64,000 nucleotides of DNA, from NCBI GenBank assembly GCA_020636095.1, contig JACJYN010000004.1, forward strand, positions 434,001 through 498,000, written 5' to 3'. The position numbers and the translations under genes were made by a program. How positions within the stretch are numbered: the stretch's first letter is position 1; every line of letters begins with the position of its first letter. Source of the stretch: Lewinellaceae bacterium (GTDB taxonomy: Bacteria > Bacteroidota > Bacteroidia > Chitinophagales > Saprospiraceae). Under the pieces are notes generated by a model, which was not told where the DNA came from, ran no database searches, and saw only the letters and a list, made by a program, of their open reading frames with translations. Positions 56,387 through 64,000 of this stretch are shown here, in pieces.

Positions 56387-57595
56387 ATGAATGGGTTTCT
56401 GGCTTTCATTTTGTGGCTGAGTTTGTTGGGCATCCTGCATTCTTACTTTTTTTATCCCTTACTACTCCGTTGGCTGGCCAGAGGGAAAAAGCCCAACCAG
56501 CTGACCTTTACGACAGCGGACAGCTGGCCCCAGGTTTCCATCATCATGTCTGCCTACAACGAGCAGGCGGTCATCCGCGAGAAAATGGAAAGCCTCCTCC
56601 AATTGAACTATCCAAAGGGCAAGCTCCAACTCTACATCGGCTCTGACTGCTCGAATGACCAGACCAATGTCATTATTTCGGGGTATGCCGCTCAAAACGC
56701 GCACCTTCATTTTTTCCCTTTTCCGGAACGCCGGGGCAAGCCTGGAGTGATCAATCAGTTGACGGATATGGCCATTGAGGAATGGGGGCAAGGCGCTGAG
56801 CATATCTTTATCATTACCGACGCCAGCGTGATGATGGATTCGCACTGCGCACAGGCACTGGCCCGCCATTTCAAAAATCCGAAGATCGATATCGTAGACG
56901 CCCACATGGTCCACGTGGGAATGAAAGAAGAGGGGATTTCCCAGGCAGAGGATGAATATATCTCCTCCGAAGTGCAACTCAAACATAGAGAAGGAGTGGT
57001 TTGGGGCAAAATGATCGGCCCGTTCGGGGGCTGCTTTGCCCTGCGGGCCAACCGCTTTTCCAAGGTGCCTCCCAACTTCCTGGTCGATGATTTCTTCCTC
57101 ACCATGAAAGTATTTGAACAGGGCGGCAACGCGATCAATGACCTGGAGGCCACCTGCCGGGAGCCCGTCTCTCACGAGATCAAGGAGGAGTTTCGCCGAA
57201 AGGCCCGTATTTCCGCCGGCAATTTTCAAAACCTCATGGCTTTCCCCCACCTATGGTGGCCGCCGGTACGGCCCCTGGCTTTTGCTTTTTTTTCACACAA
57301 GGTGTTGCGCTGGCTGGGCCCTTTTTTCATCCTGCTCATCCTGCTCACCTCAGGGCTTTTAGCGCTGGGGGGCAACTTATTTTATACTCTGCTGTTTTCG
57401 GTTATGGTAGCCATTGTGATAATGTTACCTTTGCTCGACGTATTATTTAACTCTCTGGGGTTAAACCTCTTACCCTTAAGAGGCGCCCGCTATTTCATAA
57501 TGATGAACCTGGCGCTGCTCCAGGGTTTTATTAATTTCATAAAAGGTATTCGCTCTAATGTCTGGGAACCAACTAAAAGAGACCGTCCATCTTAA
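56387..57595 (+). CDS. Glycosyltransferase family 2 (membrane)
   Basis: The start is ATG 56387 (MNGFLAFILWLSLLGILHSY), giving 402 residues. One N-terminal membrane helix is followed by a GT-A domain: VSIIMSAYNEQAVIREKMES (about 47-66), IGSDCSNDQTNVIISGYA (about 84-101), IITDASVMMDSHC (DxD-like DAS, about 142), GPFGGCFALRA (about 214) and LVDDFFLTMK (about 232), then several C-terminal membrane helices (about 298-385). It is a polymerising or processive sugar transferase by topology. Substrate unknown. It overlaps the following ribB-like gene by 38 nt. Confidence 0.9.
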   Translation: MNGFLAFILWLSLLGILHSYFFYPLLLRWLARGKKPNQLTFTTADSWPQVSIIMSAYNEQAVIREKMESLLQLNYPKGKLQLYIGSDCSNDQTNVIISGYAAQNAHLHFFPFPERRGKPGVINQLTDMAIEEWGQGAEHIFIITDASVMMDSHCAQALARHFKNPKIDIVDAHMVHVGMKEEGISQAEDEYISSEVQLKHREGVVWGKMIGPFGGCFALRANRFSKVPPNFLVDDFFLTMKVFEQGGNAINDLEATCREPVSHEIKEEFRRKARISAGNFQNLMAFPHLWWPPVRPLAFAFFSHKVLRWLGPFFILLILLTSGLLALGGNLFYTLLFSVMVAIVIMLPLLDVLFNSLGLNLLPLRGARYFIMMNLALLQGFINFIKGIRSNVWEPTKRDRPS

Positions 57596-58712
57596 ATTGA
57601 ATACGATCGAAGAGGCCATTGCCGATATCAAGGCCGGCAAAGTGATCATCGTGGTCGATGATGAGGATCGTGAAAACGAGGGAGATTTCATCTGTGCCGC
57701 TGAATGCGTTAGCCCCGAGATCATCAACTTCATGGCCACGCACGGCCGGGGCCTCATCTGTTCTCCTATTGATGAGAAACGGGCCGACGAACTGGAGCTG
57801 GATATGATGGTCTCTTCCAATACGGCGCTGCACGAAACTGCCTTCACGGTTTCTATCGACCTGATCGGACAGGGCTGTACTACCGGTATTTCCGCCTACG
57901 ACCGCGCTACCGGCATCCGTGCCCTGGTCGATCCCAAAACAAAACCAACCGATTACGCCCGGCCCGGGCATATCTTCCCCCTGCGGGCCAAAACGGGAGG
58001 CGTGCTGCGCCGCACCGGCCATACCGAGGCAGCCATCGACCTGGCCCGCCTGGCCGGCTACTATCCGGCCGGGGTGCTGGTGGAGATACTCAACGAGGAC
58101 GGCACCATGGCCCGCCTGCCGCAGCTGATGGAAATCGGCGAAAGATTTGGCCTTAAGATCATTGCCATTAAAGACCTGGTTGAATACCGCATGCGTACGG
58201 AACGCATCGTCAAAAGAGAAGTATCCGTCAACCTGGCCACCAAATACGGCAACTTTGAGGTCATCGCTTTCCGGCAGATCACGACCAACGACATTCACCT
58301 GGCCATCAAATGCGGCGGCTGGCAGCCCGATGAGCCCGTGCTCGTCCGCGTCCATTCCTCCACCGAAACCGGAGAGATTCTGGGATCTCTCTTCGATGAC
58401 TACGGCGTGCAGTTGCAACGCTCGATCGAGATGATCTCGGAGGAAGGGAAGGGCCTGCTGCTGTACATGCGGCACGGAGAAAAGGCGGACACGATTCTGC
58501 ACCGTCTGGATTCCTACCGCCAAAAGGAAGCGCAGGGCGAAAATGTAACCCTGGAGAAAAAAGGTGAGATGACTCAGCGGGATTTCGGCGTCGGCGCCCA
58601 GATTCTGCGGGAACTGAATATCTGCAAGATCCGTCAGATCACCAATAATCCGAAACGCCGGATCGGCCTGATCGGCTATGGGCTGGAGATTGTGGAGAAT
58701 GTGCCGTTGTAA
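57558..58712 (+). CDS. ribB: RibB-type DHBP synthase fused to degenerate RibA (GTP cyclohydrolase II-like) domain
   Basis: The N-terminal half (about 12-215) is an intact 3,4-dihydroxy-2-butanone-4-phosphate synthase: VDDEDRENEGDFICAAE (acidic site, about 34-50), HGRGLICSPID (about 66), STGISAYDRA-like region, GHIFPLRAKTGGVLRRTGHTEAA (about 137-159). It makes the four-carbon unit of riboflavin. The C-terminal half has the GTP cyclohydrolase II fold (VRVHSSTETGEILGSLFDDYG, about 263-283; DFGVGAQILRELNICKIRQITNN, about 343-365), but the three zinc cysteines are replaced (Thr269, Asp280, Tyr282) and the RQEGRG motif is lost. It is likely inactive as RibA. Such RibB-degenerate-RibA hybrids occur in several bacteria. 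Confidence 0.9.
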   Translation: MSGNQLKETVHLKLNTIEEAIADIKAGKVIIVVDDEDRENEGDFICAAECVSPEIINFMATHGRGLICSPIDEKRADELELDMMVSSNTALHETAFTVSIDLIGQGCTTGISAYDRATGIRALVDPKTKPTDYARPGHIFPLRAKTGGVLRRTGHTEAAIDLARLAGYYPAGVLVEILNEDGTMARLPQLMEIGERFGLKIIAIKDLVEYRMRTERIVKREVSVNLATKYGNFEVIAFRQITTNDIHLAIKCGGWQPDEPVLVRVHSSTETGEILGSLFDDYGVQLQRSIEMISEEGKGLLLYMRHGEKADTILHRLDSYRQKEAQGENVTLEKKGEMTQRDFGVGAQILRELNICKIRQITNNPKRRIGLIGYGLEIVENVPL

Positions 58713-58739
58713 AAAAGAGCAGGCCACATTTCGGTGGGA

Positions 58740-58938
58740 AGGGGAGTGTTCGGAATTCGCTGTTCGGCGGACATTCTGGGAACTGCGGTGTTCGGAATTC
58801 GGAGGTTCGGAATTCGGCAGGACACTTCGGGAACTGCGAACCGCGAACTGCGAACCGCGGCAAGACACTTTGGGAACTGCGAACTGCGAACTGCGAACCG
58901 CGAACTGCGGCAAGACACTTTGGGAACTGCGAACTATC
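58740..58938. repeat. Dispersed GCGAAC-type repeat and 43-50-bp minisatellite
   Basis: Four copies of a GRCAYTYTGGGAACTGCG-like core begin at about 58766, 58815, 58858 and 58908, separated by GCGAACTGCGAACCGCG-type stretches. The left end (58746-58766) is the exact reverse complement of 12736-12756. The block fills the gap between the ribB gene and the VTC gene and is non-coding in all frames. Confidence 0.8.
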
Positions 58939-59074
58939 GCTGTACAGCGTTAGAGGAGTAGCCTAAAAAGACACTGAAAATTGAACTATCACTGTGAAGC
59001 CATCCCACCACCACACCCACAATACCGAAAAACCACAACACCGCAGCACCGAAACACCGCATAATCGCATCCCC

Positions 59075-59722
59075 ATGCGCTACGAACAAAAATACAAACT
59101 CGACAACATCCATCCCTCCGTATTCGGGCAGGCCATCCGCCTGCACCCGGCTAGCTTTCGTCCTCTGTATAGCCCCCGCTGGGTCAATAACCTCTATTTC
59201 GACACCCCCGGTTTCAGCGCCTTCCACGACAATGCCGCAGGCATCTCCCAACGGGTGAAGCACCGCCTGCGCTGGTACGGCCAGCCATTTGAGGATATGA
59301 ATAACCCGGTGCTGGAAACCAAGGTGAAGGAAAACCTGCTAGGGAGAAAGGAGAGTTTCCCGATGCCGTCCGGCCGGTACCGGGCCGGTCAATTGGATGG
59401 GCTACTGTTGCAAGTACGGCAGCACCTGGGCTACGGTAAGGAATTGCAGCCGGTACTGTTTAACACGTATTACCGGTCCTACTGGTCTACCTCCGACGGA
59501 CGCTTCCGCATCACGGTTGACAGCGAGTTACAATTCGGCGCTTTCCGGCAGCAGGCCAGCCGGTTATTGCCCTATCGCCTCTCATCGGTTATCATGGAGC
59601 TGAAATACGAGCAGGAGGAAGAAGGACAGAGCGATTTTATCCTGCGGCACATCCCTTTCCGGCAGACGAAGAGCTCGAAGTACGTGATGGGAGTGGAGGT
59701 GTGTTATGGGGGGGGAGATTGA
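59075..59722 (+). CDS. VTC domain protein (polyphosphate polymerase-like)
   Basis: The start is ATG 59075 (MRYEQKYKLDNIHPSVFGQA), giving 215 residues. The VTC tunnel fold is recognised by RYEQKYKL at the N-terminus, VNNLYFDTPGFSAFHDNAAGISQRVKHRLRWYG (about 38-70), NPVLETKVKENLLGRKESF (about 78-96), TYYRSYWSTSDGRFRITVDSELQF (about 131-154) and SSVIMELKYE (about 169-178). Basic residues (Arg/Lys) and the acidic metal ligands of the tunnel are present. The role could be polyphosphate synthesis or related triphosphate binding. It is convergent with the PorP/SprF gene (19-bp gap). Confidence 0.92.
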   Translation: MRYEQKYKLDNIHPSVFGQAIRLHPASFRPLYSPRWVNNLYFDTPGFSAFHDNAAGISQRVKHRLRWYGQPFEDMNNPVLETKVKENLLGRKESFPMPSGRYRAGQLDGLLLQVRQHLGYGKELQPVLFNTYYRSYWSTSDGRFRITVDSELQFGAFRQQASRLLPYRLSSVIMELKYEQEEEGQSDFILRHIPFRQTKSSKYVMGVEVCYGGGD

Positions 59723-59741
59723 GTATCTAGTGCGCCCCCTC

Positions 59742-60776
59742 CTAAAACTTCGGGCACAACACCACCTCATCCTCATACTCTCCCAGATAGGCGATAGAGA
59801 TTTCGATCGCTCCGCCCCGTTGCCGTTGCGTGCCTAATGCATTCATCCGGGCGTCGTAGCTGATGCCCAGCAGGAAGCTGTTGTACTCAATGCCCACCAT
59901 GGCGACGATGGCGTCGAGGGAGAAGCTGTCGTCGGCATTTCGCACCGGGCGCAGCCAGCCCCCGACATGCAGAGCGGTACCGTTGATGTCATCGACCAGG
60001 AAGCGGATATTACTGCCGGCGTTGAGCGCCAGGTGCGGGCCTTGATTGTAAACGAGGGCGCGGGGGTGGAGCTGGATGGATTCTCCAACAGGGATTCTCA
60101 AGTTAAGGTAAGCGGAGTACTTGCGCAATAGTTTGTTACTCTCCGCCCGGTCCGGGTCTTCATTGCTGGCGAAAAAGCTCACTTCGGGCTCCAGGATATG
60201 GTGCATGGCCGCCCCGGCGTATACGCCGATGGAGCGGGCAGGGGAATAGGAATAGTTCAGGCCAACCGCAAAATCGGCAATGGCAAAGTTGTTTTCGGGA
60301 AAAATCTCTCCGGTGGGGTTGTCATAACCGGTAGAGCCGGAAAACTGGTCTTCGAAAACCAGGTTTTGGTAGCTGAAGTTGCGCTGGGAGATGCCCGCCT
60401 GGGCGCCCAGGCTCAGAAACTGGTCATTGCGGGGGCTGAGTGATTTGTGAAAACCGCCGGACACATTGATCTGGTTATTGGAATAACCCACCTCGGGCAC
60501 CTTGTCGTTGTAAAAAACCACGCCGACCCCGAAGGCGTCTTTGTACCGCTTGCCGATATTTTGAAAGTTGAAGCGCAGATCAATGCCGCCGGCAAAGGTC
60601 TTGTAGGGGTCCTGGTCCCGGTAGATGAAGGCCACGCGGTACTTGCCGTCAAAGGCGCCGGTAAGCGCCGGGTTGAGGGTCAGCGGCGAGGCAAAGAACT
60701 GCGTAAAGTGCTGGTCCTGTGCCTGGCTGGCTGTGGCTATCGCAAGAATGAAAAGTATCGGTAAGTATTTCCTCAT
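59742..60776 (-). CDS. PorP/SprF family type IX secretion system membrane protein
   Basis: The start is ATG 60776 (MRKYLPILFILAIATASQAQ), a signal peptide; an upstream ATG at 60806 is less likely. The 344-residue protein begins the mature part with DQHFTQFFASPLTLNPALTGAFDG, the defining PorP/SprF motif, followed by the repeated barrel strands (YRVAFIYRDQ, GGIDLRF) and ends YEDEVVLCPKF. These outer-membrane proteins partner T9SS-exported adhesins and gliding proteins, so it should work with the sorting-domain proteins in the window, though a fixed partner is not adjacent. Confidence 0.93.
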   Translation of the reverse strand: MRKYLPILFILAIATASQAQDQHFTQFFASPLTLNPALTGAFDGKYRVAFIYRDQDPYKTFAGGIDLRFNFQNIGKRYKDAFGVGVVFYNDKVPEVGYSNNQINVSGGFHKSLSPRNDQFLSLGAQAGISQRNFSYQNLVFEDQFSGSTGYDNPTGEIFPENNFAIADFAVGLNYSYSPARSIGVYAGAAMHHILEPEVSFFASNEDPDRAESNKLLRKYSAYLNLRIPVGESIQLHPRALVYNQGPHLALNAGSNIRFLVDDINGTALHVGGWLRPVRNADDSFSLDAIVAMVGIEYNSFLLGISYDARMNALGTQRQRGGAIEISIAYLGEYEDEVVLCPKF

Positions 60777-60869
60777 AAGAGTTACAGCTACGTAAGTTTC
60801 GCGCAAATGTAGTGGATAAAATGTAAAGAGAACAACGGACTTTAGCGGATTATTATTATTTTTGATAAG

Positions 60870-61034
60870 GAACTGATTTAAACTTATTCAGATGGGCTGC
60901 AAGCGAACATCTTGAATCCTCTGGGCTTCGGCTTTTCCTCGCCCCGTACTTTCCAAGTACGAAACTCGAAAAGAGCCTCGCCAGTGAATGCAATCTGTTG
61001 CTTTCGCCTACATCCAATAAGTTTAAATCAGTTC
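60870..61034. repeat. 165-bp palindromic element (element F)
   Basis: A perfect 19-bp terminal inverted repeat (60870-60888, GAACTGATTTAAACTTATT; mirrored at 61016-61034) encloses arms that pair throughout, for example CTCGAAAAGAGCC against the GGCTTTTCCTCG side, around a central GTACTTTCCAAGTAC. It lies in the 339-bp gap between divergent PorP/SprF and the NlpC/P60-like gene. A long frame across it (from 60912) is non-coding. It resembles elements C and E in size and design. Confidence 0.8.
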
Positions 61035-61115
61035 AATACAGTAACTGAAATTTCCAAAAAGAACCCCGGTGCAGCAGGAGGATCAGAGCTGGTTTGGAGG
61101 TGGAAAACGGCTCAT

Positions 61116-61964
61116 ATGTCATACGTAATTTGTCCGGTAAGTATTATTCCTATCCGCAACAGCTCCTCGAATAAGAGCGAGATGATCTCTCAACTCCTGT
61201 TTGGCGAGCTGGCTGAGGTACTGGAAACCAAAGGGCGCCAATGGGTGAAGGTCCGTTGCGCCTGGGACAATTTCGTCGGCTGGGTGGCGTCCAATCAACT
61301 CAAACCCGTCACGCCCAGTGAATTCAAGCGCTTTCAGTCCGAATATGCCTATAGCCTGGAACTCTTTCATACCATTCTGGCGCAGGACTTCTGCGTGCCC
61401 ATCGTGATGGGCGCCCAACTGCCCGGCTTCGACGGCATGCGCTTTAAGCTCGAAGAACACTACTTCACCTTTAGCGGGCAGGCCGTCTTCCCGGAGCATA
61501 TCGACCAGGGGCCGGAATTTGTGCTTAAGATCGCCCGCAAGTACCTGCATGCCCCCTTTCTCTGGGGAGGCCGTTCCCCTATGGGCATCGACGCGCCCGG
61601 CCTGATACAAATGGTTTTTAAACTATGCGGAGTCCCCATGCCCCGGGAAGCTGAACAACAGGTGTTCCTGGGCGAAGCTGTTGACTTCGTCGAGCAAAGC
61701 CGGCCGGGCGATATCGCTTTTTTTGAAAATAAAGCAGGCCGGATTACCCATTGCGGCATCATCCTTCCCAACCAGGAAGTGTTGCACGCCTACGGCAGCG
61801 TCCGCATCGATTCGATTGACCATTTCGGCATCTACAACCGGAAACAGGCCCGTTATACCCACCGCTTGCGGGTCGTGAAACGAATGCTGAAAAGCAAAGC
61901 AGCGGCGCCGGATCGGGTTGAAAAGCTGGTTGAAAAGGCCGAAGGGCAGTTTGAGTTGTTTTAA
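61116..61964 (+). CDS. NlpC/P60-like protein without the catalytic cysteine
   Basis: The start is ATG 61116 (MSYVICPVSIIPIRNSSSNK), giving 282 residues; the frame open upstream runs through element F. An SH3-like domain spans about 5-75 (LLFGELAEVLETKGRQWVKV, WDNFVGWVASNQL). The NlpC/P60 domain follows (about 145-255: APFLWGGRSPMGIDAPGLIQ, PGDIAFFENKAGRITHCGI, VLHAYGSVRIDSID). In active members the motif is GxDCSG; here it is GIDAPG, Ala160-Pro161 replacing the nucleophile Cys and Ser. The His (H212) remains. It is probably a non-catalytic cell-wall-binding protein, unless it acts through another residue. Confidence 0.9.
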   Translation: MSYVICPVSIIPIRNSSSNKSEMISQLLFGELAEVLETKGRQWVKVRCAWDNFVGWVASNQLKPVTPSEFKRFQSEYAYSLELFHTILAQDFCVPIVMGAQLPGFDGMRFKLEEHYFTFSGQAVFPEHIDQGPEFVLKIARKYLHAPFLWGGRSPMGIDAPGLIQMVFKLCGVPMPREAEQQVFLGEAVDFVEQSRPGDIAFFENKAGRITHCGIILPNQEVLHAYGSVRIDSIDHFGIYNRKQARYTHRLRVVKRMLKSKAAAPDRVEKLVEKAEGQFELF

Positions 61965-61982
61965 AACGCCCTCCCTCCTCCC

Positions 61983-62071
61983 TATTTCACCCTCTCACTC
62001 CTCACTATATCACCCTCTCACTCCTCACTATATCACCCTCTCACTCCTCACTATATCACCCTCTCACTCCC
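61983..62071. repeat. 23-bp tandem repeat between convergent genes
   Basis: The unit TATATCACCCTCTCACTCCTCAC (23 nt) is repeated about four times. Two complete units start at 62006 and 62029 and the third at 62052. It is pyrimidine-rich on the plus strand, like the minisatellite at 3803-4013, and likewise separates convergent genes (NlpC/P60-like and cystathionine beta-synthase). Confidence 0.9.
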
Positions 62072-62081
62072 TCTTGTCCCC

Positions 62082-63440
62082 TTATACCGCCTGAATAATA
62101 TCGTACTTAGTCAGAATATGAAGCGTACCGGCCTTATCCTTGACCATCACCGCCGGGATCGTCCGGCTGACATATTGGCTCAACTGGCTGAAAGGCAGGT
62201 CGGGGCTGACCACAGGAAAGGGGTCGCCCATCACATTTCCGACCTTGTTCTCGGAATTGTCGAAAGGGTTTTCCAGCAGGTAAGACAGCACCGCCGTTTC
62301 GGTGATGGAGCCCACCATTTTGTCACCCTCCATAACCGGCATCTGAGAAATATCCTGCTCTTTCATGATCTTGAAGGCCTGCCGCACCGTATCATCGGAA
62401 TGGACACAGATAAACTGCTGGCCCTTTTTCATCGCCAGAATGTCCTTGACGCTCAGCTCCCGTTCCAGAAAGCCCCGCTCCCGCATCCAGTCGTCGTTGT
62501 AGACCTTGCCTATATAACGGCTGCCGTGGTCGTGGATCACCACCACCACTACATCATCCCTGGTCAGCTTGTCTTTCAACTGAAGCAGGCCCGCCATGGC
62601 GGAGCCGGCGGAGTAGCCCAGCAGCAACCCTTCTTCCCGGGCCAGCCGGCGCGCCATCAGCGCCCCGTCTTTATCGGTGACCTTTTCGAAGTAATCGATC
62701 ACTTCAAATTCCACGTTCTTGGGCAGGATATCCTCACCGATCCCTTCGGTAATATAGGGGTAGATTTCTTTTACGTCAAATTCACCGGTTTCGTGGTATT
62801 TTTTGAATACCGATCCGTAGGTGTCGATCCCCCAAATCTTGATATCGGGGTTTTGCTCCTTGAGGTACCTGCCGGCGCCGGAAATGGTGCCGCCCGTTCC
62901 TACGCCAACGACCAGGTGGGTTATTTTGCCCTCCGTTTGCTTCCAAATCTCGGGCCCGGTCGATTCGTAATGCGCTACCCGGTTGGAGAGGTTGTCGTAT
63001 TGATTGCACCAATAAGAGTTGGGAATCTCCTCACTCAGGCGCTTGGCCACCGAATAATAGGAGCGGGGGTCATCCGGTTCGACATTGGTCGGGCAGACAA
63101 TGACCTCGGCGCCAACAGCCTTTAGCATATCGATCTTCTCTTTGGACTGCTTATCGCTGGTCGTGAAGATACATTTGTAACCTTTCACTGCCGCTGCCAG
63201 GGCCAGCCCCATGCCGGTATTACCGGATGTACATTCAATGATGGTTCCTCCGGCTTTGATGTTTCCTCTCTGCTCGGCATCCGCCAGCATCTTGACCGCC
63301 ATGCGGTCTTTGATCGAGTGGCCGGGGTTGAAGGTCTCTACCTTCATCAACACCAGAGCAGGTATCTCTGCCGTTACTTTGTTGATCTTTACCAGTGGCG
63401 TATTGCCAATGGTTTCCAAAATGTCGTTCTTGTAGTCCAT
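62082..63440 (-). CDS. Cystathionine beta-synthase
   Basis: The 452-residue protein joins homocysteine and serine (or cysteine synthase-like chemistry) into cystathionine. The PLP domain (about 1-330) has GNTPLVKINK (about 12), the PLP-lysine FNPGHSIKDRMA (Lys near 44), TIIECTSGNTGMGLALAA (about 66), VGVGTGGTISGAGRYLKE (about 177-194) and LGYSAGSAMAG (about 268). Two CBS domains (about 335-390 and 395-450) follow and may bind adenosyl ligands as in eukaryote-type CBS. It fits sulfur metabolism with the trans-sulfuration gene at 27152. No haem-binding N-terminal domain is present. Confidence 0.95.
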   Translation of the reverse strand: MDYKNDILETIGNTPLVKINKVTAEIPALVLMKVETFNPGHSIKDRMAVKMLADAEQRGNIKAGGTIIECTSGNTGMGLALAAAVKGYKCIFTTSDKQSKEKIDMLKAVGAEVIVCPTNVEPDDPRSYYSVAKRLSEEIPNSYWCNQYDNLSNRVAHYESTGPEIWKQTEGKITHLVVGVGTGGTISGAGRYLKEQNPDIKIWGIDTYGSVFKKYHETGEFDVKEIYPYITEGIGEDILPKNVEFEVIDYFEKVTDKDGALMARRLAREEGLLLGYSAGSAMAGLLQLKDKLTRDDVVVVVIHDHGSRYIGKVYNDDWMRERGFLERELSVKDILAMKKGQQFICVHSDDTVRQAFKIMKEQDISQMPVMEGDKMVGSITETAVLSYLLENPFDNSENKVGNVMGDPFPVVSPDLPFSQLSQYVSRTIPAVMVKDKAGTLHILTKYDIIQAV

Positions 63441-63457
63441 AAGGTATTCAAGCTTTC

Positions 63458-64000
63458 CTAACGATGATATTTGACCTTTACGAAAAACCGGGGGTCAATC
63501 GCGCCCAGTAGTTTAGCTGCCAGAGGAGAGAGAATGACGACGACCTCATCGCGGTAGGCCGTATCCGGTATCTTTCCGATGACTTTCACATAAACAGTGC
63601 GGTTGGTCATCGGGTTGAGCACTTCTATGATAGAATTTACAGGAGCGTTGCGGTGCAGGGCGTAGAGGTCTGAATCTTCCTTGCTGTTGTTTTTCCAAAC
63701 GGCGACGCCCTGGCCGTCGTATTGGTGTTTCCCGGCGGATTCGAACATATATATTTTCCTCAGAGCGGCGTTGCGCCGGGCCAAGGGCCCGCCGGCGTGC
63801 TGGCGCAGGCTGTCGGGAATGCCCTGGGTGCTGATCCAGCCAACGTGCAGTTGCTGGCCTTCCTTAAGGGTATGGTCTGCCATATTGTTCCTGGCCATCA
63901 GCAGTTCCAGAGGCATGCGGAAATAGATTTTGGCGATCCGGAACATGGTGTCGCCTTTTTTCACCATATAAAAGACGGGGGCATTCTCACTGGGCCGAAA
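63458..64000 (-). CDS. LysM domain protein (partial, 5' end beyond window)
   Basis: The frame is open to the window end, so the N-terminus is missing. The visible part begins FYMVKKGDTMFRIAKIYFR, a LysM peptidoglycan-binding repeat, and continues NNMADHTLKEGQQLHVG. It then enters a domain of about 90 residues (YDGQGVAVWKNNSKEDSDLYALHRNAPVNSIIEVLNPMTNRTVYVKVIGKIPDTAYRDEVVVILSPLAAKLLG) that resembles an RlpA-like double-psi beta-barrel or related cell-wall domain. It is probably a periplasmic or outer-membrane peptidoglycan-binding protein. It lies 17 nt upstream of the cystathionine beta-synthase gene on the same strand. Confidence 0.8.
   Translation of the reverse strand, partial: FRPSENAPVFYMVKKGDTMFRIAKIYFRMPLELLMARNNMADHTLKEGQQLHVGWISTQGIPDSLRQHAGGPLARRNAALRKIYMFESAGKHQYDGQGVAVWKNNSKEDSDLYALHRNAPVNSIIEVLNPMTNRTVYVKVIGKIPDTAYRDEVVVILSPLAAKLLGAIDPRFFVKVKYHR

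Noticed and set aside
57573..58913. Minus-strand frame (446 aa) opposite the ribB gene
   Set aside because: It overlaps the RibB motifs on the plus strand and runs into the GCGAAC repeat, giving low-complexity ends.
60912..61115. Upstream extension of the NlpC/P60-like frame
   Set aside because: It is read through palindromic element F and lacks a start motif; the domain begins at ATG 61116.
1..64000. tRNA, rRNA or CRISPR sequences
   Set aside because: No cloverleaf-type motif, rRNA segment or regular spacer-repeat array was noticed by eye; a dedicated search (tRNAscan, CRISPR finder) would be decisive.

Overview
The window looks like a chromosomal stretch from a Bacteroidota bacterium, most likely of the Saprospiria (Lewinella/Haliscomenobacter-like). 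Supporting signs are type IX secretion (T9SS) C-terminal sorting domains on secreted proteins, a PorP/SprF protein, TonB-dependent receptors with carboxypeptidase-regulatory N-domains, candidate promoters with the TAnnTTTG -7 box, few Shine-Dalgarno sequences, and several TTG starts. The lineage is inferred from gene content, not from a marker-gene search. No rRNA, tRNA, CRISPR array, prophage or complete insertion sequence was seen.

Layout. 1-5.4 kb: end of a DUF4397/T9SS protein, a small membrane protein, PBP1A, then lpxB and a small membrane protein on the minus strand. 5.5-15 kb: two outer-membrane-type proteins, a di-haem cytochrome c peroxidase, surE, hemH, a TonB-type barrel, an alpha/beta hydrolase and holA. 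15.1-18.3 kb: a large T9SS-exported choice-of-anchor-L protein with dockerin-like calcium loops. 18.4-26.9 kb: a full tryptophan operon trpE-G-D-C-F-B-A followed by a DAHP synthase. It is preceded by a promoter, a 22-residue leader peptide with four consecutive Trp codons and an intrinsic terminator, i.e. a textbook attenuator. 27-39 kb: a trans-sulfuration enzyme, RluD-type pseudouridine synthase, DUF1415, acyl-CoA reductase, a T9SS esterase-like protein with its TonB receptor neighbour, and a methyltransferase-PAP2-ZIP operon. 39.4-49.6 kb: glmM, two class V aminotransferase/cysteine desulfurase genes, YggS, deoxynucleoside kinase, gatC, a LolD-like ATPase, a PduO-type cobalamin adenosyltransferase and a 7TM-HD phosphohydrolase. 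49.6-64 kb: DUF5522 and DUF6580 proteins, an orphan iron-type binding lipoprotein, a CPBP protease, an M1 peptidase, a cupin, two glycosyltransferases, a RibB with a degenerate RibA half, a VTC-domain protein, PorP/SprF, an NlpC/P60-like protein without its catalytic Cys, cystathionine beta-synthase and a partial LysM protein.

Most genes are housekeeping. The less explained content is between genes. At least six, probably eight, long imperfect palindromes of about 90-170 bp occur in intergenic gaps, one of them inside the trp operon. There are also pyrimidine-rich minisatellites between convergent genes that run into C-terminal codons, a (TTCC)n tract next to a candidate promoter, and a dispersed GCGAAC-type repeat. 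These, the trp leader, and several enzymes that lack key catalytic residues are the main points for follow-up.
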